Below are positions 12,641-25,700 of a stretch of 64,000 nt of DNA, in pieces. This stretch comes from Owenia fusiformis (Eukaryota; Annelida; Polychaeta; Sabellida; Oweniidae): positions 2,683,525 through 2,747,524 of the forward strand of contig CAIIXF020000004.1 in assembly GCA_903813345.2 (NCBI GenBank), in the 5' to 3' direction. Made by a program: the position numbers and the translations under genes. Within the stretch, counting starts at the first letter, position 1. The number at the start of each line of letters is the position of its first letter. The notes under the pieces are model-generated. The model made no database searches. It worked only from the letters and a program-made list of their open reading frames with translations, and was not told where the DNA came from.

Positions 12641-13690
12641 AGACAATGTTGAAGTAGATTAGGTACAATGTAGAAGTATATGTCACAATATAGAAGTAGA
12701 TTAGTCACAATATAGACGTAAATTGGTTACAATATTATTTTTTTAAATAGTCACAATACTCGTAAGTACATTAGTTTGATTGTAAAAGTCGATCAGTCAC
12801 AATTCAGAAGTCGATGTAAAAGTCACAATGCAAAAGTCGATGTAGAAGTCACTATTCAGAAGTCGATGTAGAAGTCACAATGCAGAAGTCGATGTAGAAG
12901 TCACAATTCAGAAGTCGATGTAGAAGTCACAATGCAGAAGTCGATGTAGAAGTCACAATTCAGAAGTCGATGTTGAAGTCACAATTCAGAAGTCGATATA
13001 GAAGTCACAATGCAAAAGTCGATGCAGAAGTCACTATTCAGAAGTCGATGTAAAAGTCACAATGCAAAAGTCGATGTAGAAGTCACTATTCAGAAGTCGA
13101 TGTAGAAGTCACAATGCAGAAGTCGATGCAGAAGTCACAATTCAGAAGTCGATGTAGAAGTCACAATGCAAAAGTCGATGTAGAAGTCACTATTCAGAAG
13201 TCGATGTAGAAGTCACAATGCAAAAGTCGATGTAGAAGTCACTATTCAGAAGTCGATGTAGAAGTCACAATGCAGAAGTCGATGTTGAAGTCACAATTCA
13301 GAAGTCGATATAGAAGTCACAATGCAGAAGTAGATTAGTGCCGATGTAAAAGTAGATCAATCACAAAATAGGAGTAGATGAGTCACAATATAGAAATAGA
13401 TTAGTTATAATATCAAAATAGATAAGTCGTAATGAAATTTTAATCACTCACAATGAAGAAATAGATTGGTCAACATTTAGGAAAAGTAGAATAGTCCCAA
13501 CGTAAAGGTCAACCCGTCAAAATATAAAATGTAGAAGTAGATGTGTGGCAGTGTGATAGTAGATTTCTCACCATGAAGAAATAGATATAAGTCACATTAC
13601 AAAAGTATACATTAGTCATAATGTGAACTTCAATCAGTAACAGTGAAGAAGTTGATCAGTCAAGACGTGAAAAAAGATTAGTTACATAGA
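12641..13690. repeat. 26-bp minisatellite core with decayed flanks
   Basis: From about 12790 to 13330 a 26-base unit, AGTCACAATGCAGAAGTCGA plus TGTAGA, repeats about 20 times. It largely alternates CAATGC with CAATTC or CTATTC versions, giving a 52-base dimer. On both sides (12641-12790 and 13330-13690) are degenerate units resembling CACAATATAGAAGTAGATTA, close to the 22-bp monomer of the neighbouring array. The 26-bp core appears to be a length variant that expanded inside an older field of 22-bp-type repeats. Confidence 0.85.
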
Positions 13691-16600
13691 AGAAGATAAG
13701 TTACAATGAAGAAGTAGATTGACCACAATGTATAAGTAAATTGACCAGAATGCAGAAGTAAATTGACCAGAATGCAGAAGTAGATTGACCACAATGTAGA
13801 AGAAGATTGACCATAATATAGAAGTAGATTGATCACGATGTAGAAGTAGATTGACCATAATGTAGAAGTACATTGACCACAATGTAGAAGTAGATCAACC
13901 ACAATGTAGAAGTAGATTGACCACAATGTAGAAGTAAATTGACCACAATGTAGAAGTGCATTGACCACAATGTAGAAGTAGATTGACCACAATGTAGAAG
14001 TAGATTGATCACAATGTAGAAGTACATTGACCACAATGTAGAAGTAGATCAATCACAATGTAGAGGTAGATTGACCACAATGTGGAAGTAAATTGACCAC
14101 AATGTAGAAGTACATTGACCACAATGTAGAAGTAGATTGTAGATTGCTCACTATGTAGAAATAGATTGACCATAATGTAGAAGTACATTGATCACAATAT
14201 AGACGTACATTGACCACAATGTAGAAGTAAATTGACCACAATGTAGAAGTAGATTGATCACGATGTAGAAGTAGATTGACCACAATGTAGAAGTACATTG
14301 ACCACAATGTAGAAGTAAATTGACCATAATGTAGAAGTAGATTGATCACAATGTAGTAGTAGATTAACCACAATGTACAAGTAGATTGACCACAATGTAG
14401 AAGTAGATTGACCATAATGTAGAAGTAGATTGAGCACAATGTAGAAGTAGATTGACCATAATGTAGAAGTAGATTGACCACAATGTAGAAGTAAATTGAC
14501 CACAATGTAGAAGTACATTTATCACAATGTAGAAGTAGATTGAGCACAATGTAGAAGTACATTTATCACAATGTAGAAGTAGATTAACCACAATGTAGAA
14601 GTAGATTGACCACAATGTAGAAGTAGATCGATCACAATGTAGAAGTAGATTGACCACAATGTAGAAGTAGATTGATCACACTGTAGAAGAAGATTGACCA
14701 CAATGTAGAAGTAGATTGACCACAATGTAGAAGTAGATCGATCACAATGTAGAAGTAGATTGACCACAATGTAGAAGTAGATTGATCACAATGTAGAAGT
14801 AGATTGATCACAATGTAGAAGTAGATTGACCACAATGTAGAAGTAGATTGATCACAATGTAGAAGAAGATTGACCACAATGTAGAAGTAGATTGACCACA
14901 ATGTAGAAGTAGATTGACCACAATGTAGAAGTAGATTGACCACAATGTAGAAGTAGATTGACCACAATGTAGAAATAGATTGACCATAATGTAGAAGTAC
15001 ATTGATCACAATATAGACGTACATTGACCACAATGTAGAAGTAGATTGATCATAATGTAGAAGTAGATTGATCACAATGTAGAAGTAGATTGACCACAAT
15101 GTAGAAGTAGATTGATCACAATGTAGAAGTAGATCGATCACAATGTAGAAGTAGATTGACCACAATGTAGAAGTAGATTGATCACAATGTAGAAGTAGAT
15201 CGATCACAATGTAGAAGTAGATTGACCACAATGTAGAAGTAGATCGATCACAATGTAGAAGTAGATTGACCACAATGTAGAAGTAGATTGATCACAATGT
15301 AGAAGTAGATTGATCACAATGTAGAAGTAGATTGATCACAATGTAGAAGTAGATCGACCACAATATAGAAGTAGATCGATCACAATGTAGAAGTAGATTG
15401 ACCACAATGTAGAAGTAGATCGATCACAATGTAGAAGTAGATTGACCACAATGTAGAAGTAGATTGATCACAATGTAGAAGTAGATTGATCACAATGTAG
15501 AAGTAGATTGACCACAATGTAGAAGTAGATCGATCACAATGTAGAAGTAGATCGATCACAATGTAGAAGTAGATTGATCACAATGTAGAAGTAGATTGAC
15601 CACAATGTAGAAGTAGATTGATCACAATGTAGAAGTAGATCGATCACAATGTAGAAGTAGATCGATCACAATGTAGAAGTAGATTGATCACAATGTAGAA
15701 GTAGATTGATCACAATGTAGAAGTAGATTGACCACAATGTAGAAGTAGATTGATCACAATGTAGAAGTAGATCGATCACAATGTAGAAGTAGATTGACCA
15801 CAATGTAGAAGTAGATCGATCACAATGTAGAAGTAGATTGATCACAATGTAGAAGTAGATTGACCACAATGTAGAAGTAGATTGACCACAATGTAGAAGT
15901 AGATCGATCACAATGTAGAAGTAGATTGACCACAATGTAGAAGTAGATTGATCACAATGTAGAAGTAGATTGATCACAATGTAGAAGTAGATTGATCACA
16001 CTGTAGAAGTAGATTGACCACAATGTAGAAGTAGATCGATCACAATGTAGAAGTAGATTGATCACAATGTAGAAGTAGATCGATCACAATGTAGAAGTAG
16101 ATTGATCACAATGTAGAAGTAGATCGATCACAATGTAAAAGTAGATTGATCACACTGTAGAAGTAGATTGACCACAATGTAGAAGTAGATTGACCACAAT
16201 GTAGAAGTAGATTGATCACAATGTAGAAGTAGATTGATCACAATGTAGAAGTAGATTGACCACAATGTAGAAGTAGATCGATCACAATGTAGAAGTAGAT
16301 TGACCACAATGTAGAAGTAGATTGATCACACTGTAGAAGAAGATTGACCACAATGTAGAAGTAGATTGACCACAATGTAGAAGTAGATTGACCACAATGT
16401 AGAAGTAGATCGATCACAATGTAGAAGTAGATTGACCACAATGTAGAAGTAGATCGATCACAATGTAGAAGTAGATTGACCACAATGTAGAAGTAGATTG
16501 ACCACAATGTAGAAGTAGATTGACCACAATGTAGAAGTAGATTGATCACAATGTAGAAGTAGATTGACCACAATGTAGAAGTAGATTGACCACAATGTAG

Positions 16601-17263
16601 AAGTAGATTGACCACAATGTAGAAGTAGATTGACCACAATGTAGAAGTACATTGACCACAATGTAGAAGTAGATTGATCACAATGTAGAAGTAGATTGAT
16701 CACAATGTAGAAGTAGATTGATCACACTGTAGAAGTAGATTGACCACAATGTAGAAGTAGATCGATCACAATGTAGAAGTAGATTGACCACAATGTAGAA
16801 GTAGATTGATCACAATGTAGAAGTAGATTGACCATAATGTAGAAGTAGATCAACCACAATGTAGAAGTAGATTGACCACAATGTAGAAGTAGATTGATCA
16901 CAATGTAGAAGTAGATTGATCACAATGTAGAAGTAGATTGATCACAATGTAGAAGTAGATTGATCACAATGTAGAAGTAGATTGATCACAATGTAGAAGT
17001 AGATTGACCACAATGTAGAAGTAGATTGACCACAATGTAGAAGTAGATTGATCACAATGTAGAAGTAGATTGACCACAATGTAGAAGTAGATTGACCACA
17101 ATGTAGAAGTAGATTGACCACAATGTAGAAGTAGATTGATCACAATGTAGAAGTAGATTGACCACAATGTAGAAGTAGATTGATCACAATGTAGAAGTAG
17201 ATTGATCACAATGTAGAAGTAGATTGATCACAATGTAGAAGTAGATTGACCACAATGTAGAAT
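13691..17263. repeat. Large 22-bp satellite-like array, about 160 units
   Basis: A 22-base monomer with the core ACAATGTAGAAGTAGAT followed by TGACC, TGATC, CGATC or CGACC repeats without interruption for about 3.6 kb. Units from about 14600 to the right end are nearly identical apart from the C/T switches. Units from 13691 to about 14600 vary more (AAATTGACC, ACATTGACC, CATAATG). A period of 22 is not divisible by 3, so any stop-free frame on the minus strand repeats every 22 codons and all three frames are open. This explains the long minus-strand open frames (up to about 213 codons at 14632-15273). They show no codon-level constraint and are not called as genes. Confidence 0.95.
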
Positions 17264-20200
17264 ATAGTCGTTTACAGCCCCTGACGTTAATATAACCTAA
17301 ATAATTCAACTGATCAGTTAGTTCGGCAGTCATCTTTAGGATTACAAAACATCAAATTGGAATTAAAATGTACCTAAATTGAATACACTATTTTCAGTGC
17401 AATTTTCTAATAACGTGAAGTATTTTAATATCTAGAGTTTGGAAATATATGAGCAAATATTCCGAATGACATTCATGAGGGAGAACCGATGTATCCACAC
17501 AGCTGCATGTAGATGAAATTGATGAATTTCTTGGGTGTAATTATTATCTGATTTGAATTTATCATTTAATGTCTTGCATTTTTATTAATCTCTAATCGAG
17601 TTATTGGCGGTAATTTCCATTATTGCGTTCTTCCGACGTATGCATGAATTTAATACAACTGTCGCCCGTGTACGAACCAATGTTCTAGCTCAATTAATTA
17701 GAACCTCTATAGCTGATAAAGTTTAGAAAAATAAGGGGAGATACCTCTCCTTTGGGAGATGGTAGTAATATACTATGCGTGCGCACCACTGGGTAGTCAA
17801 CTATAAGAAATAGAGCACCATGACCAGCATTGTTTTTGATGTCTTTATATAGACTAATTTAATTGAAATCAAACCTGAAAAACAATTATCTATACAATGA
17901 GAAATAATGGGTTATTGTTAAGATCTTTGAAACACTATAATGTATTGTTGCCGAACTAGATTCTCCATTTTTTATCAAATTTCGCAGGCTGTGATAGAGA
18001 CATCAGCGGATTAATCTACAGGGAGTGATTAGATACGTGACACTGTCCATTGTTACTAATTTATAAGGTATTGTCGGTGTATCGCATGAAATGTAACCCC
18101 TCATTAATAGTCATGTTTCACTTACATTCCATTTAACGTAACGTCGTCATTTTGTACGTTGCATGTGAAGAATTAATGACTGAAGACGAAGCTCTCTTTT
18201 AAGAAGTGAAGTCAAACGAATACAAAGGGTATATTCTTATGAGTCTTATTTGAACATGCGCGTGCAGGATTGATGAGTATGTGTTTCTGTAGTTAAGTTA
18301 GCCAAGTATCTAGCATTTTTATATTGCATAATATTGCCCGGGATAAAAAAAAACGTTATAATTGCTATAAGTGTATCACAATATTTTACACTATCGTGTC
18401 GTAAAGGTTCATCTACAATATTAGCAAGATTCTGTCTGCAATACACGAATTCAAACTGTTCGATTTTTAACGAACATATAACTTGTTTACTCAAAAAAGT
18501 TGGATAGTTAGGCAGAAAAGATTAAATCTGTTGAAACAGATTATACGACATGAGGTATCGACTAATGAATTCAACAGGGATTTTTGAAATTTTCGTTACT
18601 ACTAACTATTATATAAAGTATTATAGTTTTTCTATATAGAAATATACACCTGTTTTGACCTTGATTATTTATAACAATTGGCATATAACGATTGCAAATT
18701 GTATTTCAATTGTCTCTCTCACTTGTAATCAATACCCAGTGTAGTTCTCGGGAAGTTTTATAAAGCAAACATTCTAAACGGGTATTATTTTCGTTTTGTC
18801 ATACCTTTACTCATAACTTCAACTTTCTTTGTACGATGAACATAAAAAAGTTCCAAATTAAAAGGAACTTGACACGAGGCATTTTGGAAGTTATTAAAAG
18901 TAGTTGACTCCCGGTTGAGATAACACATTATGGAAGTATGCCCAAGTGAAAAACCAAGTATAGAAAGGAAACTTGAAAAGACCAAGGAACTATCATTTAT
19001 AGTATTTTATTCAAAGTTAAAAACATTATGCTAAAAGGTAGACCTTTCTCTCAATTTTTCGAGAAATAGGTAAAATACGTTTGAGATAGGGTTCAATCTT
19101 AGCACAGGTATTCACCATATATTACCGTGTTATGATCGAATGCTTGAGCAATTTCCCCCAAAAATATAACATTACTTTTCTCACGTTTTACACCGGAAAT
19201 GAATCCAAAAAATATGAAACTAGAGAGGAATACGATAAAATACATCAGACAAACTCCTTATTTCGTATACAGTTAATACAATTCAATCATTTTGTACCAA
19301 ACTCCGTGAAAAACCGTGAAATGAATACCATACAGGAGAATATTTGAAAAGGGTGACGAGCAATTTTGTATTCTTAAAATTCTCAAATATAAAAGTTTCC
19401 CGCAGAAATTTATTCTGCTTGAACGGTTCCTTTGAGCTTCTTTAGAGAATAAATGGGATTTTATGAGAACGCGACAAGGTATCGTTGACCTTATGCCCCC
19501 TAGCCTCAGCGTCCCACCTCGAAATGCCCAACCTCGTCTGGGCCGCGTCATAATCTCAGCATGTTGCTATGACGACTGACACTCAACAACCACCTGCTCT
19601 CAACATTCCCAAACTACTTGTTGGTCCAATGTTATGGTATTCAACGACTCTGAAATGTTAAAGTTTTCTAAGAATTCTTTCGAGTCATCTTTATGTTCTC
19701 TATATCATAATTCTAATTTAATTTCAACGATTATTCAACGAATGATATCATTTATTAAACTTTGCAACAACAAAAAGTAATTGGTTTAAAACGTTAATAA
19801 TCATTGTGGGTTGTAATTTATATGATTTCATACAATGCCAAAAATAAGTTATATCCTATTAGTGTTACCTTCAGCATTTGTCTACACATGATTCTTGTTA
19901 TATATAGCTCACCACTGAAAATATCATCTAACTTCAGCTGAACATCATTTTATAAGGAACTCATAAAAGGATGTAGATTATGACGAGGTTCATTTATAAG
20001 AAAATAAATTTAGTATATTTTCCACTTTGGTTCTACATATGTATCGAATAACCAAAGAATATAGCATTTTAATGAATTCGTTTTTAATTATGAGAAGTTT
20101 CGGAAATTCCATCGGTCTAAGGATGGTATGCAGCAGTTCTTCTTTCTCTTATGTATCATCTCTGAAGGTAGTTAATCGCATGTTCTATTGAATCGTTTCT

Positions 20201-22395
20201 TTTAGATGCACCTGTCAAAAGAGGGTTGAGCCACTATGACATTAAGCAGACCTGATTTTGAGTTACAACCCTTTCTGGAGTACAAAAAATACGAAATGGA
20301 GCAAATTAATTGCTTTAAACTATCACCTGGATACAAATTAATTTCATAATCTTAAAGCATATGCTTTGATGTGAAAGATGGGCGAGGAATTACCGTTGGG
20401 CTCTTGTTACTAATCTGCAACTTTGACATTACCATGACAACCATTGTTTGGACCGCCATTTTGATTGTTCTTTTTTAAACGTTTTGGTTTTATTAAGCCA
20501 TTAGTTTCGAATAACTTCTTTGTTAACTCCACAGGAAAGGCTACACTGATTAAACTAACTGTAATAGACGTATAAGAATATACTTTAGATCATGTTAAAT
20601 TGTTGGGCTTTGTTTGAATGAATGAGGGAGGAACGACGGATCAACTTGAACCTTTCCATAGTCACCTTAATTGCGGGGTGATAACTTTAAATGTAAAGAG
20701 AAAACTTTCTAAGAACTTTTATGTATTTAGTCACGTTCAAACTATTCTTTCCCGGCCGTGCCTAGTTACATGTCTTTTACATAATCAACATTTAGTGTAG
20801 TTGTAAGTTGATAGGCAAAAACAAAAAATGTGTAACATGTTATTAACAAATTACATTGCTCAAAAAAATATTGAATTTTAGAATTATTCTTAAGCATTAT
20901 CATTTTTATTGAATTTTTATATAAGGTTCATATGATCATGTTTTAAATGGATAAGACAACTGACAATATCTGTATTGCCATTTGTTTAGATTATAGTAAA
21001 TAACGTCATAATTCCTTCTACATTGTGTGAGTCAGAAGTGCAAATAAGCAAATTAAATAAAGGGTGATTGAAAACTTACACGTTCTTTTTATACTTGCTA
21101 ACATATTAATAAGTACAAAATATGAGTAAAAATCAAAAAGTATCAAAGACAAAGATATGAAATAACAATATCCCGATCCCCCTCTCCATCAAGAAATTCT
21201 CATCACAGTTCAGAACCACCCAAACCATAGAATGCTAATCTTCTTAGACAGTGTATCCTCCTCGATAAGGTGCAAAAAGGTGGATGACACAAGGCAGTTG
21301 TGAGGTGTCAATTGTACTGTAGGTTGCATCAGTTTAGCCTCTGGCCATTAGATGGCACTGAGATATGTGAGATAATTATTACAGAATACAGCGAATAAAA
21401 GAAACATACATGAGTACACAACCAGTGAGAGTATGGATTATATAAACTAATAATGAAAAGACTTGTGATTGGGTCAAACCAATAAGGAGAGGTATCAATC
21501 CTTGAAACAAAATAAATGTTTATGGAAAGCATGCAGGCCACGACATCTCAAAATCTAGTATAGAGTTAATCTTCTGAAGTAATCCTGTTTCTAATATTCT
21601 TGTAAGACATTTTTCACAATAGAAATATTGCTCCAGTTCGGAATAATAATCCAATATAATTTTCCAATTAGTAGTGATGTCTTTAGGTGAGTTTTCCAGG
21701 AGTGCTCCGTTAACAAGCTCGTCTACAGTGACACCAGCTGTGAATTAAAATTCAGACTTAATTCTGTAGCACTTTCCCATAACTGGTTAAAATTTGTATT
21801 TTGTAAATAAATATTTGTTTTTTGCCAATACAATAAACATAAAATTATATAAAATAAAATAAAAATTTCATTTGCACATTTTAATCTACATATTATAGAA
21901 AAGTAAAAACTAGTTCCAGACAGGGAAATACCAAACAGTTTTAAAACACATTTAGAAAATGAGCACTCAAGAATACAAACTGTCACAAAGAAACAAACTT
22001 CCAAGATCTCGAGTAATGACTATTAACAAATAAATGAATATAAACACAATTATTGTTTTTATTGTTTTTTATTTAAATCAAGCATTGTCAGTAATTTTTC
22101 TTTATGTGCATTTTTGCAACGTAATTCGCATTCTAAGTTTGTAACAATGTAAAGATCATACTCCCTACCTACATCACCAGATTATGTACGCACCTATTGT
22201 AATCGTCACATTTTCTGATTAATACTTAATAAGATGACATTCTTAATGATGACGTAATCCAACCGGATGGCACGATAATTATCTTATATGATATGTAATA
22301 TAATAGCTTGGACCTGACATGGGATACAGTCAGTGGTCAACGCTCCCGGGAGACTAGGAAACAAGTGTTAGTGTTGGCCATAACTACTTACTACC
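17264..22395. other. Intergenic DNA, nothing identified
   Basis: Single-copy AT-rich sequence without a recognisable gene, RNA or repeat array. Small open frames near 18246-18494, 19132-19551 and 21329-22004 have random-looking AT-rich composition. A somewhat GC-richer patch lies at about 19480-19560. Confidence 0.5.
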
Positions 22396-22710
22396 TAATG
22401 CCTTGGTCACATTTGCTCCAATTTTCACTACGGCGCCCGGCCGATTGAGTATTTTGTTCAAAATTAAATACAGTATTGAACAAAACACTCAATCGGCCGG
22501 GTGTAGGTGTAAAAGGGTAGAAGGTCCTATCAAATTATGGTCCTACTCTCCATTGATTTATATGGTGACCGAAATTAAACTCTTTCCCTCATTATCTTAT
22601 ACACAATCAGGGCCAGTAAGGGCCGTTAAGAAAGGGGACCTTAATCCCCGGGGGACCATCATTTCTCTCACACCGGCCGATGGATTGGAGTCAATGTGAC
22701 CCAGGCATTA
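22396..22710. mobile_element. Foldback MITE with internal long hairpin
   Basis: The terminal inverted repeats TAATGCCTTGGTCACATT (left) and AATGTGACCCAGGCATTA (right) match over 18 bases with one mismatch. Near the left end a 26-base arm at 22436-22461 (starting CCCGGCCGATTGAG) is the reverse complement of 22476-22501 with one mismatch, around a 14-base loop. Flanks CTTACTAC (22387-22394) and CTTACTGC (22711-22718) could be an 8-bp target duplication with one mismatch, as in hAT elements. The one-base offset at the left edge and the partial match at the 5.7-kb copy make this uncertain. No transposase is encoded. Confidence 0.75.
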
Positions 22711-25700
22711 CTTACTGCAGCATCATTTAAACAACATAAACACCATATGAAATTCTACGTATAATAGACGAGACCTTGGTAGTCATGGAAGACAATGGAG
22801 TTACGGAAATAGAATTCCAAGCTAATACTTCCCAAGAACTTCTTCGTTATGGTAATTCAGAGACTAGTATGTCAACGTCGCCTCTTCAATCCTTGGCTAT
22901 TTTTCATATTTATTCCAGCATTTGAATAAAATCGACGTTAATTTGTTGCAATGTGTTTTAATACAGAGGTCGAGGAGTAAAGCTATTGTAAAATGTCAAG
23001 TTTGACCCGAACAGTTATAGCCATGCATTAAGGAGTGATGTCAATATGAGCCGTTAATAGATCATAAATTCTTAATACGTCATAATTAAAACAGGTGCAT
23101 GCTATCCGATAATTACACCGGGCAGCCAGGCGTAAAATATTCCACATATTTCATGATTTTACGTGAAATGCCGTTCCCTTGGTAGCATAATACAATGAAT
23201 ATACTGAGGTTTTATTGCTGTATTTATGAACGAGTCCTATTAAAAGGTGATTGGCCATTAATGATCATCCAAATCAACATATGCTCTCAGTCAAGGCAAA
23301 AAATGTTTTTTCCAAGACATTAGGATTGTTACTGTTTGGCAAGGATAACGAGGACTTTTGATCTTTTTCTGTTTAATGACAAAACGTTATAATTTGTAGA
23401 AACAGATTCACTTGATCTTTATTGTGTTCTTAAGAATGGTCTATAGTTCTCTCCAAGATCTAAAGAGTGTTATTTTTCGGAAATAAATGTTTCAGTATTG
23501 TGCTTTTTAGAAAACACTCCAATTCCTCCCTCCATACAAAGTGCATTAGGAGCAAAGACAGATATATGGTTGATGATAACCAGCAGGTTTATACATACGA
23601 TAAGATTAAATAAAACACAATTGTTTTTCTTATAGATGGATGAATAATCTTGAATCTGATTCTTGTATAATATTAAGCTATGGTGAATTATACAACGTGC
23701 ATCACTCCCGTGACATCACTCCCGTGACATCACTCTTACTTTCATGGTCACACTGAACGTTCATTCTGATACTCATCATATCTTTCTGCCTTCAGCTAGA
23801 ATAGAAGGCCATGATTTCTCATGATGCTAAACGCTCAAATCCACTTCTAACACAGGTTTGTTGTCTCAAACTTCTGATCTACACTTCGAATCTTTGGAAT
23901 ACTATCCCACACCATAGGAGGAGCTGAGAAACGTAAGCTAGTGATACTGGTCCACTTATTATATACACATAATTGCGCTCTAATCTTTATGAATAGGCAA
24001 TCAATGGAGACATTTCCCGCGGGATTTCTCTCAAAAGGATTTGATTTTGTAGGGAAATGAAATTTTAACGTACATTAATTGTTTCAGGACTGCTCCTAGA
24101 TCGACTAGAATAGAAATAGCTTCTTGCTTAGAATTATCAAATATTTATACAATCGAAATATAGAAAAAGGGTTAGAAAAGTAAAAATGGGAAATTGGGTT
24201 CCGGTGACTTTTTAAATTTGAGCGTTCGGAGTTATCGTTAGATTGTGGGTGATATGCTGCAGCTTTGCATGATTCACCTTAGCTCAAAATTATATTGAAT
24301 CAAATTTTTGATTATCTCTCAATGAATAAGAAATTTAGTTGTGTTTTATGCATATTATCAAAAGGTCAAATTATGTGTCAATATATTGAAATTTGTATTA
24401 GAAACGTTTGGAATCCTCCAAGAATCAATTAATAGTCAAATGAAGCACGGTAATAAACCTCAATTTGTGTACAAAATCATGAAGACCTCTTTGAAATTAA
24501 TAAACACTCTTTCACAAGTCCCTAGCCGTCTTAAGATTCACATAGACACAGGTTCAATTAAAACAACCTCCTTTCATTATGTCTATTCAGACGTCACGGA
24601 TCCTCTCCCTGGACGTGACAGATTCGCTCCGAGGTGAATTTTCGGATCATCTCCCATTGGTAATATTATTTTAACGCTGACAACAAAATTACTATTTGCA
24701 GTGGATTTTCATATCAAAGGGAGTCTATTGAAATAACTTATTAGAAAGAGAATTGTAGCAAGACTCCAAACACTCCTTGCAGAATCCGAACCATAATATA
24801 ACATTTGCATAACTAGCCCATGTTTTTTCCTCTGTGCAATACCCTAGTATGACAATATAGCGCCTTTAGTATACGACATGCCAATTAGTATGAGAATCCT
24901 GGTAAATCACATGCGCAAATTGGTCCAAATGAATCTCGCTACCTGTGCCAATCTTAGGAACACTGTCTGTTTGCAGTGATTATTCCCATTACTATCTCAT
25001 TTTCATTCTTCTACAAATTCCAAATCGAAATAAACAAATGTAAAATTCCATTGCATTTGTGTATTTGAAAAATTTTGCATTACTACATGCTACTATTTTA
25101 GATTTTGATAATATTAGAGATGCAAGAATGATGGTCAAATAGGTAGTGACTCTCATAAACCATGGGATCAGATGAAACAAATAATTCAAGAGATTGATTA
25201 AGCTTATAAGTGAGTTTCATATAACAGTAAGCGTTGTGGGCAGAGACTGGGTAAAAAATAAGTTCCATCGGGCTTGCATCACCGTTTACCTAATATTAAA
25301 TCCTTTATTGGTTAGGTCGATTTTTGTTTTTAGAGTGGCATGTACCATAGCTTGGATATAACTTGAACGGTATCATCCATAGCCCGAGATGCGTCCTGCA
25401 TTATTTAAAAAAATAGTCATGTTTTCGATTCATTGTAGTCATCATATCATTTAGACATATCCAGATTATTAAAACACTGTGATCCCCCAACTTAACCAAT
25501 GTGTATTTGCTTAGCTCACATTTCGTCGAGTGAGAGCTCTCACATAGTTCTTAATTGTGGTGTATTTATCAATTAAAGCCTTAATTGCATGGCACTTATA
25601 GCTCTTTAGACGACCATTAGCACGGATGTACCCATACATTATGGATCACAGCTTTATTGCCAATTGACTGTTAAGGGTGCCCGTGATCCTTCATCTTTTG

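Noticed and set aside
6299-13690. CRISPR-like regular repeats
   Set aside because: The units are head-to-tail without unique spacers, the DNA is clearly animal, and no cas-like genes exist. They are minisatellites.
13678-17209. Long minus-strand open frames encoding a repetitive LLLHCGQ/STSTLWS/IYFYIVV protein
   Set aside because: They arise because the 22-bp tandem unit lacks stops in every minus-strand frame and 22 is not a multiple of 3. The frames overlap each other with the same peptide and have no coding signature.
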